Below, one piece after another: positions 33,440 to 45,480 of a stretch of DNA of 64,000 nucleotides. The notes under the pieces were generated by a model, which had not been told where the DNA came from, searched no databases, and saw only the letters and a list, made by a program, of their open reading frames with translations. The translations under genes and the position numbers were made by a program. This DNA comes from Paraescarpia echinospica (taxonomy: Eukaryota; Annelida; Polychaeta; Sabellida; Siboglinidae). The stretch lies in assembly GCA_020002185.1 (NCBI GenBank), contig CM034535.1, forward strand, positions 72,027,768 through 72,091,767, written 5' to 3'. The first letter of the stretch is position 1. Each line of letters starts with the position of its first letter.

Positions 33440-33680
33440 TCTCCCTCCTCTGTGGCCTATTCTCTATCAGCTGACTCTGTCATCACCCCCTCTCTCTTTC
33501 CCTCTCTCTCTCTCGCTCGCTCTCTCTCCCTCCCTTCCTCCCTCTCTTTCCCTCCCTCCATCCCTCCCTCACTCTTTCTCCCCCTCCCTCCCTCCATCTC
33601 TGCCTTCCTGCCTCCTTCCGTCACTGCCTCTCTCTCTCCCCTCCTCTCTCCCCCCTCTCTCTCCCCCTCTCACTCAAGTT
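33440..33680. repeat. CT-rich simple repeat
   Basis: CCCTCCCTCTCTC-type tract of about 240 bp in the last KDM6 intron. The Ser/Pro/Leu-rich frame through it is low-complexity. Confidence 0.9.
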
Positions 33681-33880
33681 AGATAGAATAACATACATAC
33701 ATATATTAGCTCAATTTATATATACATATGGCCATACATGAATACGTACCAGACCCGTTGTGTGGTTGATTTTTGGGGAACGCCGTCTCACATAGCAGCT
33801 TACATACATCCTTATTTAATAATTATACACAACTAATATTTACAAAAGAATACATAATTATAATCACTGTTTTCTGTTTT

Positions 33881-34050
33881 CAGACTCCAACACCACAGCC
33901 AGACACACAGGGTAGTTAGCTCAGTGTCAAGACAGTCTTCATGCTGCAGCTACAGACATACTTCAGACACCAGCACCACAGCCAGACACACAGGGTAGTT
34001 AGCTCAGTGTCAAGACAGTCTTCATGCTATAGCTATAGACATACTTCAAC
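33881..34050 (+). repeat. tandem duplication of the terminal acceptor and exon (~82 bp x2)
   Basis: The block from CAGACTCCAACACCACAGCC through ACAGACATACTT is repeated immediately downstream (33963 on), including a second TTCAG acceptor, the TPQPDTQGS codons, the stop and the following GTCAAGACAGTCTTCATGCT. Either copy could serve as the last exon. Confidence 0.85.
33884..33917 (+). CDS. KDM6-like: putative terminal KDM6 exon
   Basis: TTTTCAG is followed by an in-phase ACT CCA ACA CCA CAG..., encoding TPTPQPDTQGS and a TAG stop. It joins the Thr-rich tail in phase 0. Its short length, Thr/Pro bias and stop fit a KDM6 C-terminus, but no family match is possible at this length. Confidence 0.5.
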
Positions 34051-35980
34051 AGGCAAGAAATGGTTTCAAATCATGACATCATCAGGCATCACTTACACGA
34101 AATCAAGATTATTGTAATTTATTTATTTTTGAAATGAACAGTTTTCTAACTTGTGAATGTGTTGGTGTGTGTCAGTAATAGTCAGACTGAAACTGTCTGA
34201 CGATGGACTTTCGTTCAGTCGTGCTGAGTCTATCTGATGGTGGAATTCATTTCAGTCTGATTAGTGTGGGTTAGACTTGTGTTGTACTTTACAGGATTGT
34301 GACACAAGACTGAAAACAGTCCCTGTGGATATATAACAGAGATGATGCTCATTGTTTATAAAGACACCTCCTCTCAGTACTCTCTCCTATTGTTTCCCCG
34401 CCAATATTGATGTATTGAATTATGTCTAATGATGTAGTTTGTTTTTGCTTTCCCTACTGATGGATGTAAAAGGTAGAATTAAAAGTGTTGTAGTTAATTA
34501 TCCCATGAAATGCTGATTAAATATGTGGGTAGGTTACCTGCCCAAGAGGACAAAGTAGTTTTTTTTTATTTGTTTAACCCTCGTTTGCCTGATGAAGGTT
34601 TTCTATATTAAAAATAAACATATGTACATTGAAATTTGCATAACAGAGAAGATTGTCAATCGAAGTGGTTGGTTAGTAAATTGTTTTTGTTGTTGTAGAC
34701 AACTGAATATGCTACATTCTCACTAACAGATCAGTGTCACTGAAACTGTTTGTTTTGTTCAATCGTGTCAATGTATGTTATTTTATGTTTTGTATTTGAC
34801 ATGTTCTCTTCTCCTATGTCTGAATGTTTGGCTGATTTCTAGGAAAATTTGTGTAAATGAGAATTGTGAACGATTGATAAGGTATTGTATACATGTGTCA
34901 TCTTCAGGTGAGACATGAAGGGTGCTGCAGCAGTTGGTAATGTAAGATCTCTGCTGTTTTCACAGACGTCATATTTAGTGAGATGTCTTCACTCACAAAA
35001 TGAAGCAGCCCTTTCAGTGGTGATGTTACCCTTGCGAGTCAGAGGCCACCGAGTGTGTGCCAGTGCCCTTTGCCAAACACATCGAAACGTGTTTGTCATT
35101 TGCTTCAGTGGTCACATTTCTCATGAAATGTTGTATTTTAATTAACTGTTATAAGTCAAAAATGGTAGTCCCAACGTCACCAAATTGTCAGAGTAAAGGG
35201 TTTGTATTAAAAGAAAGTGAATTTGTTAATTAGTTGGTATCAGTAAAATGGTTCATGGACACACATGAACATAGGTATCGGGAGTGGACCGTGGCACCTG
35301 AGAGGAAAAGCACTTATCCTGCCTCCAAGTTAACATATTAATTCTTCATAATGTGTCATCAGAGTCGGTCACAATGTCAACATGTTAGTCCAATAATACC
35401 CAGTCTAGAAGTGCGACATGGTGGAATGGTTTCTAAGCTACACTGCAGAATGTGTGTATAAATTTATAACAAACGCTGTTTTATTTTGACGAAATAAAAC
35501 GTTATGACTGATTGAAGTTTAGACGCATGTAGTGCTGTACCGTTGGTGGAAGTATTCAGAAAATCACCGAACTAACATTTTATTTATTGTTATTTCCAGT
35601 CAACCTCTCGACCTGTTGTTGAAAGGTGTGCTTTGTGAATGTAAGTACCAGTGAGTGTTGTTAAAATTATAAGCATGCTGGTAAGCATATTTATTTTCGT
35701 TAAATGATCTCATTGTATGTCTCCATTAACGTGAAATTGCATCCGTCGTAGAATTTCTTTAATATCACAGAGATTGCGGAGATGAGAGCTAGATTTGAGT
35801 GAATAAAGTGTTTTCTACGAATTGAAAACCTGGTAGTCATGTTTTGTTTTCCTTGTGCACCTAAGGAACAACAAGCCAGTGTCAACTGTTGGCGCCATTA
35901 TAGTATCTTGATCTTAAACTGCTAACAGGGAATGTCATTCCTTTCAAGTTTCCACTGCAAGAGTGATTAAGTCCCTTTGT
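34051..35980. other. 3' region of KDM6 gene and intergenic sequence
   Basis: No exon recognised. Possible poly(A) signals on the + strand include AATAAA near 34612. The rest is AT-rich, with no clear repeat. Confidence 0.4.
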
Positions 35981-35984
35981 GCTT

Positions 35985-37160
35985 TTAGTCCTTTGGGCCA
36001 AAGTTTCAATGGACTTATGTTATCACTCTGCTGTCCGCCATGTGCTGTTAGCTGCCATATCTCGGAAACCGTTCAGCAACTGTTTCTCTAATTTTGCATA
36101 GACATACCCTTTGGTACTGCCACTATGCACGATAAATCTGTATTTGATTGAATCATTCTAACCCCCCAGGATCCCCGAAACTGGTAAATTTTCAAATTTT
36201 GCCTGTTTTTTTCAAAAAATCTTCAGTAACTTTTTCTCTGATTTTGAATAGATATGTCATGTGGTAGTGCCACTATACACAAGAAATCTGTATTTGATTG
36301 AATCATTCTAACACCCCACTGGTAAATTTCAAATTCTAAAATATCACATTTTCCCTATTTCTCTACTGCACTGGCAGAATCTGGGCAGCTGTAAGCCTCT
36401 TTATTTTACTAGCCTAAGGCCACTGCCTGCCATTGTCCAAGTGACAAACAGAATGCCTCCATGTGGGCTGTGATTAATGTGTAATGGGAATCCCTACTGC
36501 ACTGGCAGAACCTTGGCAGGCAAGTTTATGATACTGACTTGCTTGTGTGCACCAGGCCAGGTAAATTAGCATGCATCCCTCCATTGGTTAAAGATATATT
36601 GTCACCTGTAGGTGACAAACATAGACAATTAATATTCTGGACACGTTTATTGAAATCAAATCAAAAAATGCATTACACTTTCTTTTCTATTTACATGCCA
36701 TGCCTCGTGTAGACATGGTACTATGTAAATCAGTTCATTTTGTATCAATATAGACAGGAAACCCAGCTTTGTAAGACTTATCTTGGTTGTTGTCATCCTA
36801 CACGTGACTTCTGTGTCACGTCGATGTATGTGTTGACATTGTGATCACTGGTATTTTGACACCTGAAACAACCAAATGTCAACCATTAGAAGAGTTGACA
36901 TAGTGTTAGAATACTTACCAAACAATTTGTTATAATAAGACCCAATTTTCATATAACAACACATAATCAACAGTCTCGTGCTCGAATATTTCAATTCCAG
37001 GTGTATCTTCACTGGCATGTAAACAGTCTCCACTAAACATGTAAACATTTTACTTCCATCATAACCCTTAATGATTTGTAACTATGATTCACCAAAAAAC
37101 ATTTTATTAATAATTACAAACTCACAATATAGTCCAAAGGACTTCAGGGCATCTTGGCCC
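35985..37160. mobile_element. AGTCCTTTGG-family element, most complete copy
   Basis: Left end TTAGTCCTTTGGGCC; right end ATAGTCCAAAGGACTTCAGG then CATCTTGGCCC. The outer AGTCCTTTGG/CCAAAGGACT form a short inverted terminal repeat ~1.15 kb apart. The interior shares several blocks with 17109-18533. No open reading frame is evident, so I class it as non-autonomous. The superfamily is not determined. Confidence 0.55.
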
Positions 37161-37167
37161 ATTTTTA

Positions 37168-37622
37168 GTTTTGTAGAGTTAGATGAACCATGTGTGGTTT
37201 AATGATAATGTTCAGAATACAGCATTGTTGCCTTATATTTTAAATGCCAGTATGTTACAATGAAAATCTAATAAGCACACGGTAAAAAAACGTTAGGTTT
37301 TCGTAGTAAATTATTTAATGATTTATCGACATGCTTGTCTAGCTGTGGATATCTGACCTGGTTAAAACTGGGATGCTCATTGGTTCCAAGATGAACACAG
37401 TTTATGGTGTGTAGATCTACATTTAGCTGGGTAATGTTGGGTTTTTGTTTGTGTTGAGGGTAATAAGCAAAGTTCACACGATTCAAGTATGTATACTATC
37501 AATAGTAACTTGTGTATTATTTATTTGTATATAAAGAAACAATGTTTCCTCAAGAAGAACATTATTTTATTATTCCCTAACTTGAACTTGTTTGAAACAT
37601 TTGATATTCAGTAACACTGTCT
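37168..37622. repeat. dispersed repeat matching 15318-15767
   Basis: Same order of landmarks in both places (GTAGAGTT-GATGAACCATGTGT, TGCCTTATATTTTA, GATATCTGACCTGGT, ATTATTCCCTAACTTGAAC). No coding potential seen. Confidence 0.8.
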
Positions 37623-37639
37623 CTTGAAACTTGTATTTA

Positions 37640-39420
37640 AAAACTGGCAACATATTGTTGAATATAATGCACCTTTATGGTAAACACATCAAGAACTAAG
37701 CAAAGAGCTAGTCGATTCGTACTTAAATCTAGAGAAATGAACACAAAAAGACTAGTTAGTTGCTCATTACCTCTGATCATGAGGTAAAGTAAAAGATAAT
37801 TGCCTGTTTTAATACACATGTTTGTCTGAAGATATTATTGTCATACCAGTTTGTCAATTTGTTACACAAATTTCATCTTGCTATATCAAGTGTTCATATG
37901 ATACAGTGAAACCCTAATAATCTAGAAACAATAACATCAGGACATAATATACCTTGCAATATATACATGATTCATTTCTTTAAAAATGCAGACAAGTACA
38001 GTAGTGATTAATGTCCATACTGTATGAAAAATGTCAGTTCAAATTGCACAACCAACAAAAGTACCTGGTAAAACAGTTCGGTATTATCCAAAGTTTTGCA
38101 AACAACTACATTTAAAACTTGAAAAATTGACTATTGCATTACAGCAGTGCACATCCAAGTACTGCACCCATCCTTGGCAAACACCCCAGAAGATGTATGT
38201 ATCAGCAGTATAGCCTCTCATACTAGAGTACAGTTTTAGTTGTCGAACATCAGCATGTGGTCGCCTACTGACGTCTTTCTGTAGAATGCATGCAAGTTTG
38301 CTCCTTTCCTCCTAATGCTAATTTGCTGAGCTATTTCCAATATTTGTTTAAGTGGAATTAACTTAGTTTAGGTGGAGTTATTGTAAATGGCTGAAGTTAT
38401 TGAGTGGAATAAGTGTGTGTGCACAACCAGCAGTGTTTGGATATTAAACACCAGCAGAGATCGAACCTGCCACACACAACACTGAAACACTATTGTGATA
38501 AACAACACAGTTCAACGGTTTTTAAACAAACAAATGACATAGTATGTCTGCATTTACAACGCAATACTTTAACAGCATTCGGTCACAAATGTATTGTTTA
38601 CATTGTTAGGAAAAGTCATATGGTACATACACATATGTGAAATTTTATAAATGAGTGTTAATGTTTCACAAAAGAGATAATATCGTATGTTTGTATTAAT
38701 TGACAGAAAAATAATACAATATATACTTGTTACTAAACTATCTGAACAAACCTATAAACCCACTTTTTCAGTGTTAGGCTCCCAACTGTTTATATTCTCG
38801 CTTGTTATATTAAGCCGCCGGCCCGCTCCTGTAACATAAAACCAATTTTGCATTACATATTGGAATAATTAAATTTTACAGTTCAAATAATAACTAATTC
38901 AAACATATTCCATACAAAGAACTTGTGAAAGTAAATTACATTTGCATGCTCTTCCAAAAATCACATTTAGTTACATGTACATTATGTAAGGGCCATCTAA
39001 CAAAGCACAGAGGGAGTTCTGTGGGCAAGCGTGACGAAGCGCTACATGAGTGTGGGGGTCTCTGAACCAGTCTTACGTAACGAAACATAATATTTCAAAA
39101 GTTTATTTCAACAGCATTTCAGTGGAAAACCAGCTATATACACTTAAATTATGAAACCCCAGATAAATTTCAAGAGCATTCCAACAGAAAACCACTTCTA
39201 CTATTATATCAACATTTAGAATCACACAAAAAATGACGCAAACTCATATGTGCAATCCAGAACATGGATTATGTTGAATTGAAATGGCTTGACGAGCATG
39301 ATGTGGACGTTCACAGCAATCCCCTATTTCAGAAACTGTATTGGTGTTTTGACCCCAAAAATCCCCTTGGGCAACACAATGAATCGTTGGGAGGAAATTT
39401 AGTGTGGGGATAGACACGTC
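37640..39420. other. AT-rich intergenic sequence
   Basis: I see no supported gene, RNA or structured repeat here. Confidence 0.5.
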
Positions 39421-39900
39421 ACCTCTCGTTAGAAGTGCTTAATGTTGAGGCAAATATGTCAGAAGAAAATTAACAAAGCAAAATCAATTATGGAGATAAT
39501 CTGTCGTACTTTCGATGACATGGATAAGAAGTCTTTTTCTACAACTTGTAAGTCTCTCGTTCGTCCACACATTGAACACGCTAATCAGGTATGGAGTCCT
39601 TTCTTAAAGGCACATGTTACAGATCTTGAAAATGTTCAGCACAGTGCAACCAAATCAATTCCTGGTTTCAAAGACCTTGAATACAAAAAACGTTTACAGA
39701 GACTGAAATTACCAACTCTATCATACCGTCGCCTCAGAGGAGATATGATTGAAATGTATAAGATACTAACAGGGAAATATGACCAAGCAGGCTTATGCAA
39801 TGTTGTTACATTGAGAGATAACGAAGCACGTACGAGAGGGCACCACCTAAACATATTTAAAGAAAGGTGCTGATTAAATATTAGAAATAACTCATTTATA
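39420..39900 (+). mobile_element. CR1-like LINE, 3' coding fragment
   Basis: Encodes the C-terminal part of a LINE RT protein: SLVRPHIEHANQVWSPFLKA, LENVQHSATKSIPGFKDLEY, RLQRLKLPTLSYRRLRGDMI, EMYKILTGKYD. These are the thumb/C-terminal blocks typical of CR1-group elements. The frame breaks at 39871. It is related to the fragment at 41490-41930, in the opposite orientation. Confidence 0.85.
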
Positions 39901-40204
39901 TACCGATGCAAAAATGTATGAAACCATTTCCCACAATTTGTAGTTGACGCTTTGCCGATATAGTCGTTTGACACAAAAATAGATAAGTTATGACAAAACC
40001 ACCCTGTGAAAACTGAATACACTGCCCCACTCCTATCTTGGATTGTTCCAGTCGCATGTGCACAGTAGGAGCAGATGTCAAAAGCGAGAGCTGGCATGTA
40101 AGAGACAGAGGCAGTAATGCCTACTCAAGCCAGAAGAGGACCTGTAAGAACCTGAAAGATGTTATTCACTTTACTTTTCACGTCTTGAAATGGGCCAGCT
40201 ACAT

Positions 40205-40260
40205 TGAAGTTAATTTATACATACATAGATACATACATACATACATACATCCTCTTCGGT
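40205..40260. repeat. (CATA)n tract
   Basis: ACATACATAGATACATACAT-type tetranucleotide run. Confidence 0.85.
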
Positions 40261-40262
40261 CT

Positions 40263-40760
40263 TCAGGCAAATTTGCCTATGTACCGCTCTTTAACCAATG
40301 TTGCTTTATAATCAAATTTGACAGGCTGGTGCATCCATAATATACCGGGTCGGTTTTTCAGTGCATTGACTGTTGGAGCTGTGACAACGGTTTCAGGTAA
40401 GGTGTTCCATACACCAATTACTCTCTCGCTAAAGAAGTGTCTTCTTATTTCTCGTTTACTCCTGTTTTTATAAAACTTTAAAGAATGCCCCCGTGTTCCT
40501 TCGTACAGGTCCAGGTTAAACATAGTGTGCGTGTAACTAAATATGCCATTAAAGTATTTGTAAACATTAATAACGTCCCCTCGTCCGGGTGAAAGTTTAA
40601 CTGCCACTTCTCAGCCCATTCCTGTAATTTGTCTAAGTCTTTCTGCAGATCTAAGCAATCTTGTTTTGTTGAAATTTTGTGGTATATTTTTGTATCATCC
40701 GCAAAAATCTTCATGCCACATTCTACTACATTTGTTATATAATTTATATACAATATAAAA
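40263..40760 (-). mobile_element. CR1-like LINE fragment with internal deletion
   Basis: On the minus strand it reads MKIFADDTKIYHKI, QEWAEKWQLNFHPDEG (the FADD active site of RT and the following helix). After a jump it reads VINVYKYFNGIF, RGHSLKFYKNRSKREIRRHF and GVWNTLPETVV (element C-terminus). The thumb region between them is missing, an internal deletion near 40590. Confidence 0.85.
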
Positions 40761-40763
40761 AGA

Positions 40764-41480
40764 ATTTATGCAAGACAAAAGAGAGAATCAGGAAGTGGGA
40801 GACACTGGAGCCGTTACTGCCTATGATACAGAGCTAACTGCACCAATGATCGGCTCGGGACATCTCATCGGTTGCTCCTCATAACGCTACTCTGGAAAGT
40901 AGTGTCACAGTCCTGATCTCTCACAGCTGACCCACCCCGTGTGGCTGTACTCTGCAAGGGAGGGATATACCGGATCCTAAGCCATACGCCGTTCCCATAG
41001 GCGTTGTGGTCATGAATGCCACGTGGTATAACCCTATATATTGAGCACGTCAAGCTGCAATTAACATAGAAAATTTACCTGCCTTTATACCCTGCCAAAC
41101 ACAGGCAGCCGGAATTGTGGTGTGTGAATTTCAACATTAATTAATCTTGCATATCTACAACTATTGAAGTTATTTATTCGTTAGAATGGTATTAAAACTT
41201 TGGTCTTATGTTATACTACATGATACGATGTAGTAAACATGTGTGTACGCGGCGTACATAATATTACTAATCTATTATATGTATTCTGATGTATGCAAAT
41301 TCATGGATAGTTATGGTTGACGCCAGTAGGGGCGAATCCAAGATGGCGCACACAGTGGGGAATCTTCCAAAAGTCAAATCATTCTTACAGTTCTTACAGG
41401 TCCTCTTCTGGCTTTTAGGCTGTGATGCCTCTTACGCCAGCTCTGATGTTTGTCGTCAAACTATATGGTGCGCATGCGTC
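40764..41480. other. non-coding, unassigned
   Basis: No gene supported. The stretch 40860-41060 is GC-richer than its surroundings (ACGCCGTTCCCATAGGCG) but I cannot assign it. Confidence 0.4.
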
Positions 41481-41489
41481 TGACGAGTT

Positions 41490-41930
41490 GTTCCATAATA
41501 GGGGTGGGGCTGTGTAATCGAGCTTAATTGGGTGGTTTTTCCATAATTTGTCTAATTTTCCCTCGAAGGACTGAACTGATGGAGCCTCTACCACAGACTG
41601 TGGGAGGCTGTTCCATACGTCCGTGCATCGGTGTATAAATGAATTTTTTTTAATGTTTAACCGACAACGTCCTTTGAATATTTTTAGGTGATGTCCTCGC
41701 GTACATGATTCAGTATCCCTCAAAGTTATAAAGTTCGATGTCACAGCTGTATCATATTTGTCTGTTAAAATCCTATACATTTCAATCATGTCTCCTCTGA
41801 GGCGACGATATGACAGAGTTGGTAATTTTAGTCTTTGCAGACGTTCATTGTATTCAAGATCTTTAAAGCCTGGAATTAATTTGGTTGCTCTACGCTGAAC
41901 ATTTTCAAGAGCTGTAATCATATTTATTGT
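41490..41930 (-). mobile_element. CR1-like LINE, 3' coding fragment
   Basis: Minus-strand frame ALENVQRRATKLIPGFKDLE, RLKLPTLSYRRLRGDMIEMY and CRLNIKKNSFIHRCTDVWNS, then LPQSVVEAPSVQSFEGKLDK. Same family as 39420-39900, and it preserves more of the C-terminus. 5'-truncated at about 41930. Confidence 0.88.
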
Positions 41931-41980
41931 CTACGTAATATACCAACAACAGTTAAAGTACAATATACAGTGCGGCATAA

Positions 41981-42102
41981 ATGGAGAATTATAAACGGGG
42001 AGAGACGAAGGGAGATGTTATGTTTACTCCGCCATGGCGCGTTGCAATAACAAATGTTTCAACTGGTGCATTTATTCTGGTACTAGTTGTTTCCAGCACT
42101 CG
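41981..42102 (+). CDS. candidate first coding exon, N-terminal hydrophobic segment
   Basis: An ATG opens a frame of 40 codons plus two bases before a GTAAGG donor. It encodes MENYKRGETKGDVMFTPPWR, then VAITNVSTGAFILVLVVSST. A charged N-terminus followed by a ~15-residue hydrophobic stretch (GAFILVLVV) suggests a signal-anchor or first transmembrane helix. A second in-frame Met is at 42020. The GC content is slightly above its surroundings, and it sits just outside a LINE fragment. I do not recognise the family and found no convincing second exon before 43400. Confidence 0.35.
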
Positions 42103-42164
42103 GTAAGGTTCTATTAACTGACTAGTATATATATAGTGGTTACAATGTTATGATTTTGTTAGGT

Positions 42165-42420
42165 CCCATTCAACTAGTCAGCGTTTTTCAGAACATTATT
42201 GCCAAGCCGACCTTTCTGTGCTGGCACTGAGGGTGGTCACTGTGAGGATGCTTGTCGTCCTCAGTGGTGCTTTTACGTCCCAAATTGAGACGGGGCCGAC
42301 ATTACATCCGAGTCACGAGGGATACACAGTCCTCAATGTTGAGAGCCAGGTTTTTATACCAAATATACCATACCTGCCCGGTCCGGGTATTGAACTCGAG
42401 ACGCCGGCATCTATTTTGTA
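42165..42420. repeat. dispersed repeat fragment, possible SINE relic
   Basis: 42165-42245 resembles 18818-18890. On the minus strand 42380-42420 has CGAGTTCAATACCCGGACC, which loosely recalls a tRNA B-box. No A-box is found at the right distance, so this is tentative. Confidence 0.3.
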
Positions 42421-42479
42421 TACTTTAAGTGACGATACATTTGTTTCTAGTATTTTGATCATTGCCAATTAATATAACT

Positions 42480-43400
42480 ATAATCGGTCAAGCACAAGCG
42501 TGTGCGTATTTGCATTGTGATTGACAAGATGTATTATGAACACATTACGCGAGTGCGTATGTACGTGTCTGTCTATATGTGTCTACATTACGATACCTTA
42601 CAAAAGTAACGTTTAAAGACAATAACCATGTTCTTTTCTTGCGCGCGCGTGCCTGCCGCCATGAATAGACTAGTCAACAATAACGAATTTTCGTGTTGTA
42701 CCCATCCAAAGGCAATATATAGAACAGACTACAACTACTTGCTGTTCTAAACATCCAAAGTCCCTACCTTCCTTCAGTTGGCGCTGTTGCAGCCATCTTG
42801 CAATGGCTACCCCTTCACGCTGTCTTTTCCGACATTTGTGTCTGTTGCACTGTTTAAATCACCTGCAACACGAAGCACCATATCGAGCGTCAAGCGAATG
42901 TTGTTTTACATACAAATAATGTGGCTGCACCCACGCAAGTGAACCATCCACCAGTTAAGTCGGTGTTGTACTGAAACCCGTCGTGTCACCTATATTTCAA
43001 CAACTGTGCGTATTCCTATTTGTCGTTTTACGCTTCTCAGTCACACGTTTACAACAACTGTCAGGTGAACCTCGACAGAAGTAGTCATATTAAATTCAAA
43101 CTAAAGTCCACTTAAATCCTCTTGGCACGTGATTACGAAGGAACCATTGTTGGGCTTGCACGTGATGCCTAGAATGTTCACCGGTAGTTGAATCAATGCA
43201 TTGTCTCTGAGGTAATGAACCATGACATTGTTTGTGGACGAAGCACAGTTGGCATGTATGTAGGAATAGCCTCTTTATTCGTGCTAACTGTGCAACGATC
43301 CATGACCGTACCCAATTACGAGTGAATGCGAGAAAGAGAGAGTGTGTGAGAGATGGGGTGAAGATTGCGAGAGGGACGGAGAGAAATAGAGGAGGGAACA
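42480..43400. other. intergenic, unassigned
   Basis: Moderately CpG-containing sequence without a supported gene. A GCGCGCGCGTGC run lies near 42645. Confidence 0.4.
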
Positions 43401-43404
43401 AGAT

Positions 43405-45480
43405 TTAACAAGATTGCCATCCAGAAAATTACTCTGGATGGCAGGTGGACAAGGAAGCCTTTTGGCTTATCGAGAGTCCAATACTTTTTATCTACATGTA
43501 TCCCGCCTTTTTAAGGTGTGTGTCGATTTTATTTTTAAACATATTCACGCTACTAGCACCAACACAATCAGGAGATAATCTGTTCCATTCATTTACAGTC
43601 CTTTGTGATAATGAGAACTTTCTTATATCTAATCTACACTGCTCCTTTACTAATGTAGCTTCATGTCCTCTGGTCCTTCTATTTTTCTTAACTGAGAAAA
43701 AAATGTTTCTATCAATATTTTCATAACCATTCAATATTTTAAACACTTCTATGTGATCTCCTCTCAATCTCCTGGTCTCTAATGTTGTTAAACCACATTC
43801 TTTTAGGCGTATTTCGTAACTAAGATCCCTCAGATTTTGTATCATTTTAGTCGCTCTCCTCTGTACTCTTTCTAGCATATCTATGTCCTTCTTGCGATAT
43901 GGCCTCCATGCTTGTATACAATATTCTAAATGAGGCCTCACTATTGTTTTGTACAGCGGTACTATTAATTCTTTTTTCTTATACGCTATATTTCGCCTAA
44001 TTAATCCAAGGATTTGATTTCCCTTTGACGCTGCAATTCCGCACTGCTCTGAAACCTTCATATCAGCACTAATGGTTAACCCCAAGTCCTTTTCTTTTAC
44101 AGTAGTACTTAGAACAGTACCCCCCATTTTATATTTTACCTCTTCATTCCCATGACCTGTGTGGAGGCATTTACATTTCCCAAAATTGAACAGCATTTGC
44201 CACTTTTCAGACCATTTGATCAACCTATCAAGATCATCTTGTAAATGCTGTCTGTCTCCATCACTTTTAATCCTTCTAAACACTTTTGTATCATCCGCAA
44301 ATTTTAACACCTTGCTTGTTATATCATCGTCCAAATCGTTGATATATATTAAGAATAGTATAGGTCCTAGTACTGATCCCTGTGGTACCCCACTCAATAC
44401 CGATTTCCAGTTTGAAGCCTCCCCATCAACTACTACACGTTGTCTTCTGTCATTCAGCCATTTTTCTATCCAGTTTATTATACCATTTCCTATGCCATGG
44501 GCCTTTAGCTTAAGGAGTAATCTTTGATGTGGTACTTTGTCGAAAGCTTTTTGAAAATCTAAATAGATGATATCTACTGGTGATCCCTCATCTACCCACC
44601 TAGTGATGTCTTCCAAAAACATAACATATTTGTTAAGCATGACCTCGCTTTTAAAAACCCATGTTGAGATGGGTTTATCAAGTTATGTTTAACAAGAAAA
44701 TCCACCATGTGATCTTTAATTAGTCTTTCTAATAATTTGCAAATCACTGATGTTAAACTCACTGGTCTATAGTTCTCCGACTTGTTTCTCGAACCTTTTT
44801 TAAATAACGGTATAATGTTTGCCTCTTTCCATTCTAAAGGAACCACTCCCTCTTCTAATGACAAATTGAAAACTGTTGCAAGCGGTACGCTAATTTGTTC
44901 TACAATTTCCAATAGTAGTTTGGGCGGAATCCCGTCCACTCCAGGTGATTTATTATCCTTCATAGCCCTTATTTTCTTAGCTACCATTTCCGAGGTTACA
45001 ACTAACTGTCCTAAATAGTCTGAATCTGCCCCCTTGAACTTAGCCTCTGGTACTGGCAGTGAACTAATATCTTCCCTGGTAAACACTGAACTAAAATACT
45101 CATTCAGGTCTTCTGCCATTAAGAATCCCTCTGATATTGTATTTCCAGCACTATCTTCTAGAGGACCGACCTTATCCTGAACTTTCTGTTTGCTTCGAAT
45201 ATACGCATAAAAACTCTTACTGTCATGTTTTATATTACTAGCTAATTTTTTTTCATAGCTTCTCTTTGAATTTCTAATTTCAGCTGTAGCTTGATTAAGT
45301 GCTTCTTTATAAATGTTGTAGTCTTCATCATTTCCAGTACATCTATATGACTTCCACATCATTTGTTTATACTTAATTTTTCTAATGGCTTCTTTCGATA
45401 AGTGTTTCTTTTTAGACCGTTTCCCTTGTTTTTTGAAAGGTACAAATTTATCGACTATGCACTTAATTAACAAGGGACGG
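43405..45480 (-). mobile_element. CR1-type LINE copy 1, RT and 3' end, 5'-truncated
   Basis: Minus-strand coding from 45473 to about 43492. The pre-RT part has YFSSVFTREDI. RT blocks are NKSPGVDGIPPKLL, WKEANIIPLFKKG, NYRPVSLTSVICKLLE, then [43 protein letters not shown] (catalytic Asp pair) and the C-terminal RRATKMIQNLRDLSYEIRLK region. One base is missing in an A-run near 44618, splitting the frame; copy 2 has the extra base. The endonuclease is absent (5' truncation at ~45480). The 3' end has a hairpin (CCATCCAGA/TCTGGATGG) followed by AACAAGATTTAACAAGAT-type repeats on the + strand. Confidence 0.95.

Noticed and set aside
33431..33682. Ser/Pro/Leu-rich frame
   Set aside because: Translation of a CT-rich simple repeat in the last KDM6 intron.
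44159..44527. Plus-strand 122-aa frame inside the CR1 element (also at 62955)
   Set aside because: Antisense shadow of the RT coding frame; its conservation between copies reflects their recent common origin.
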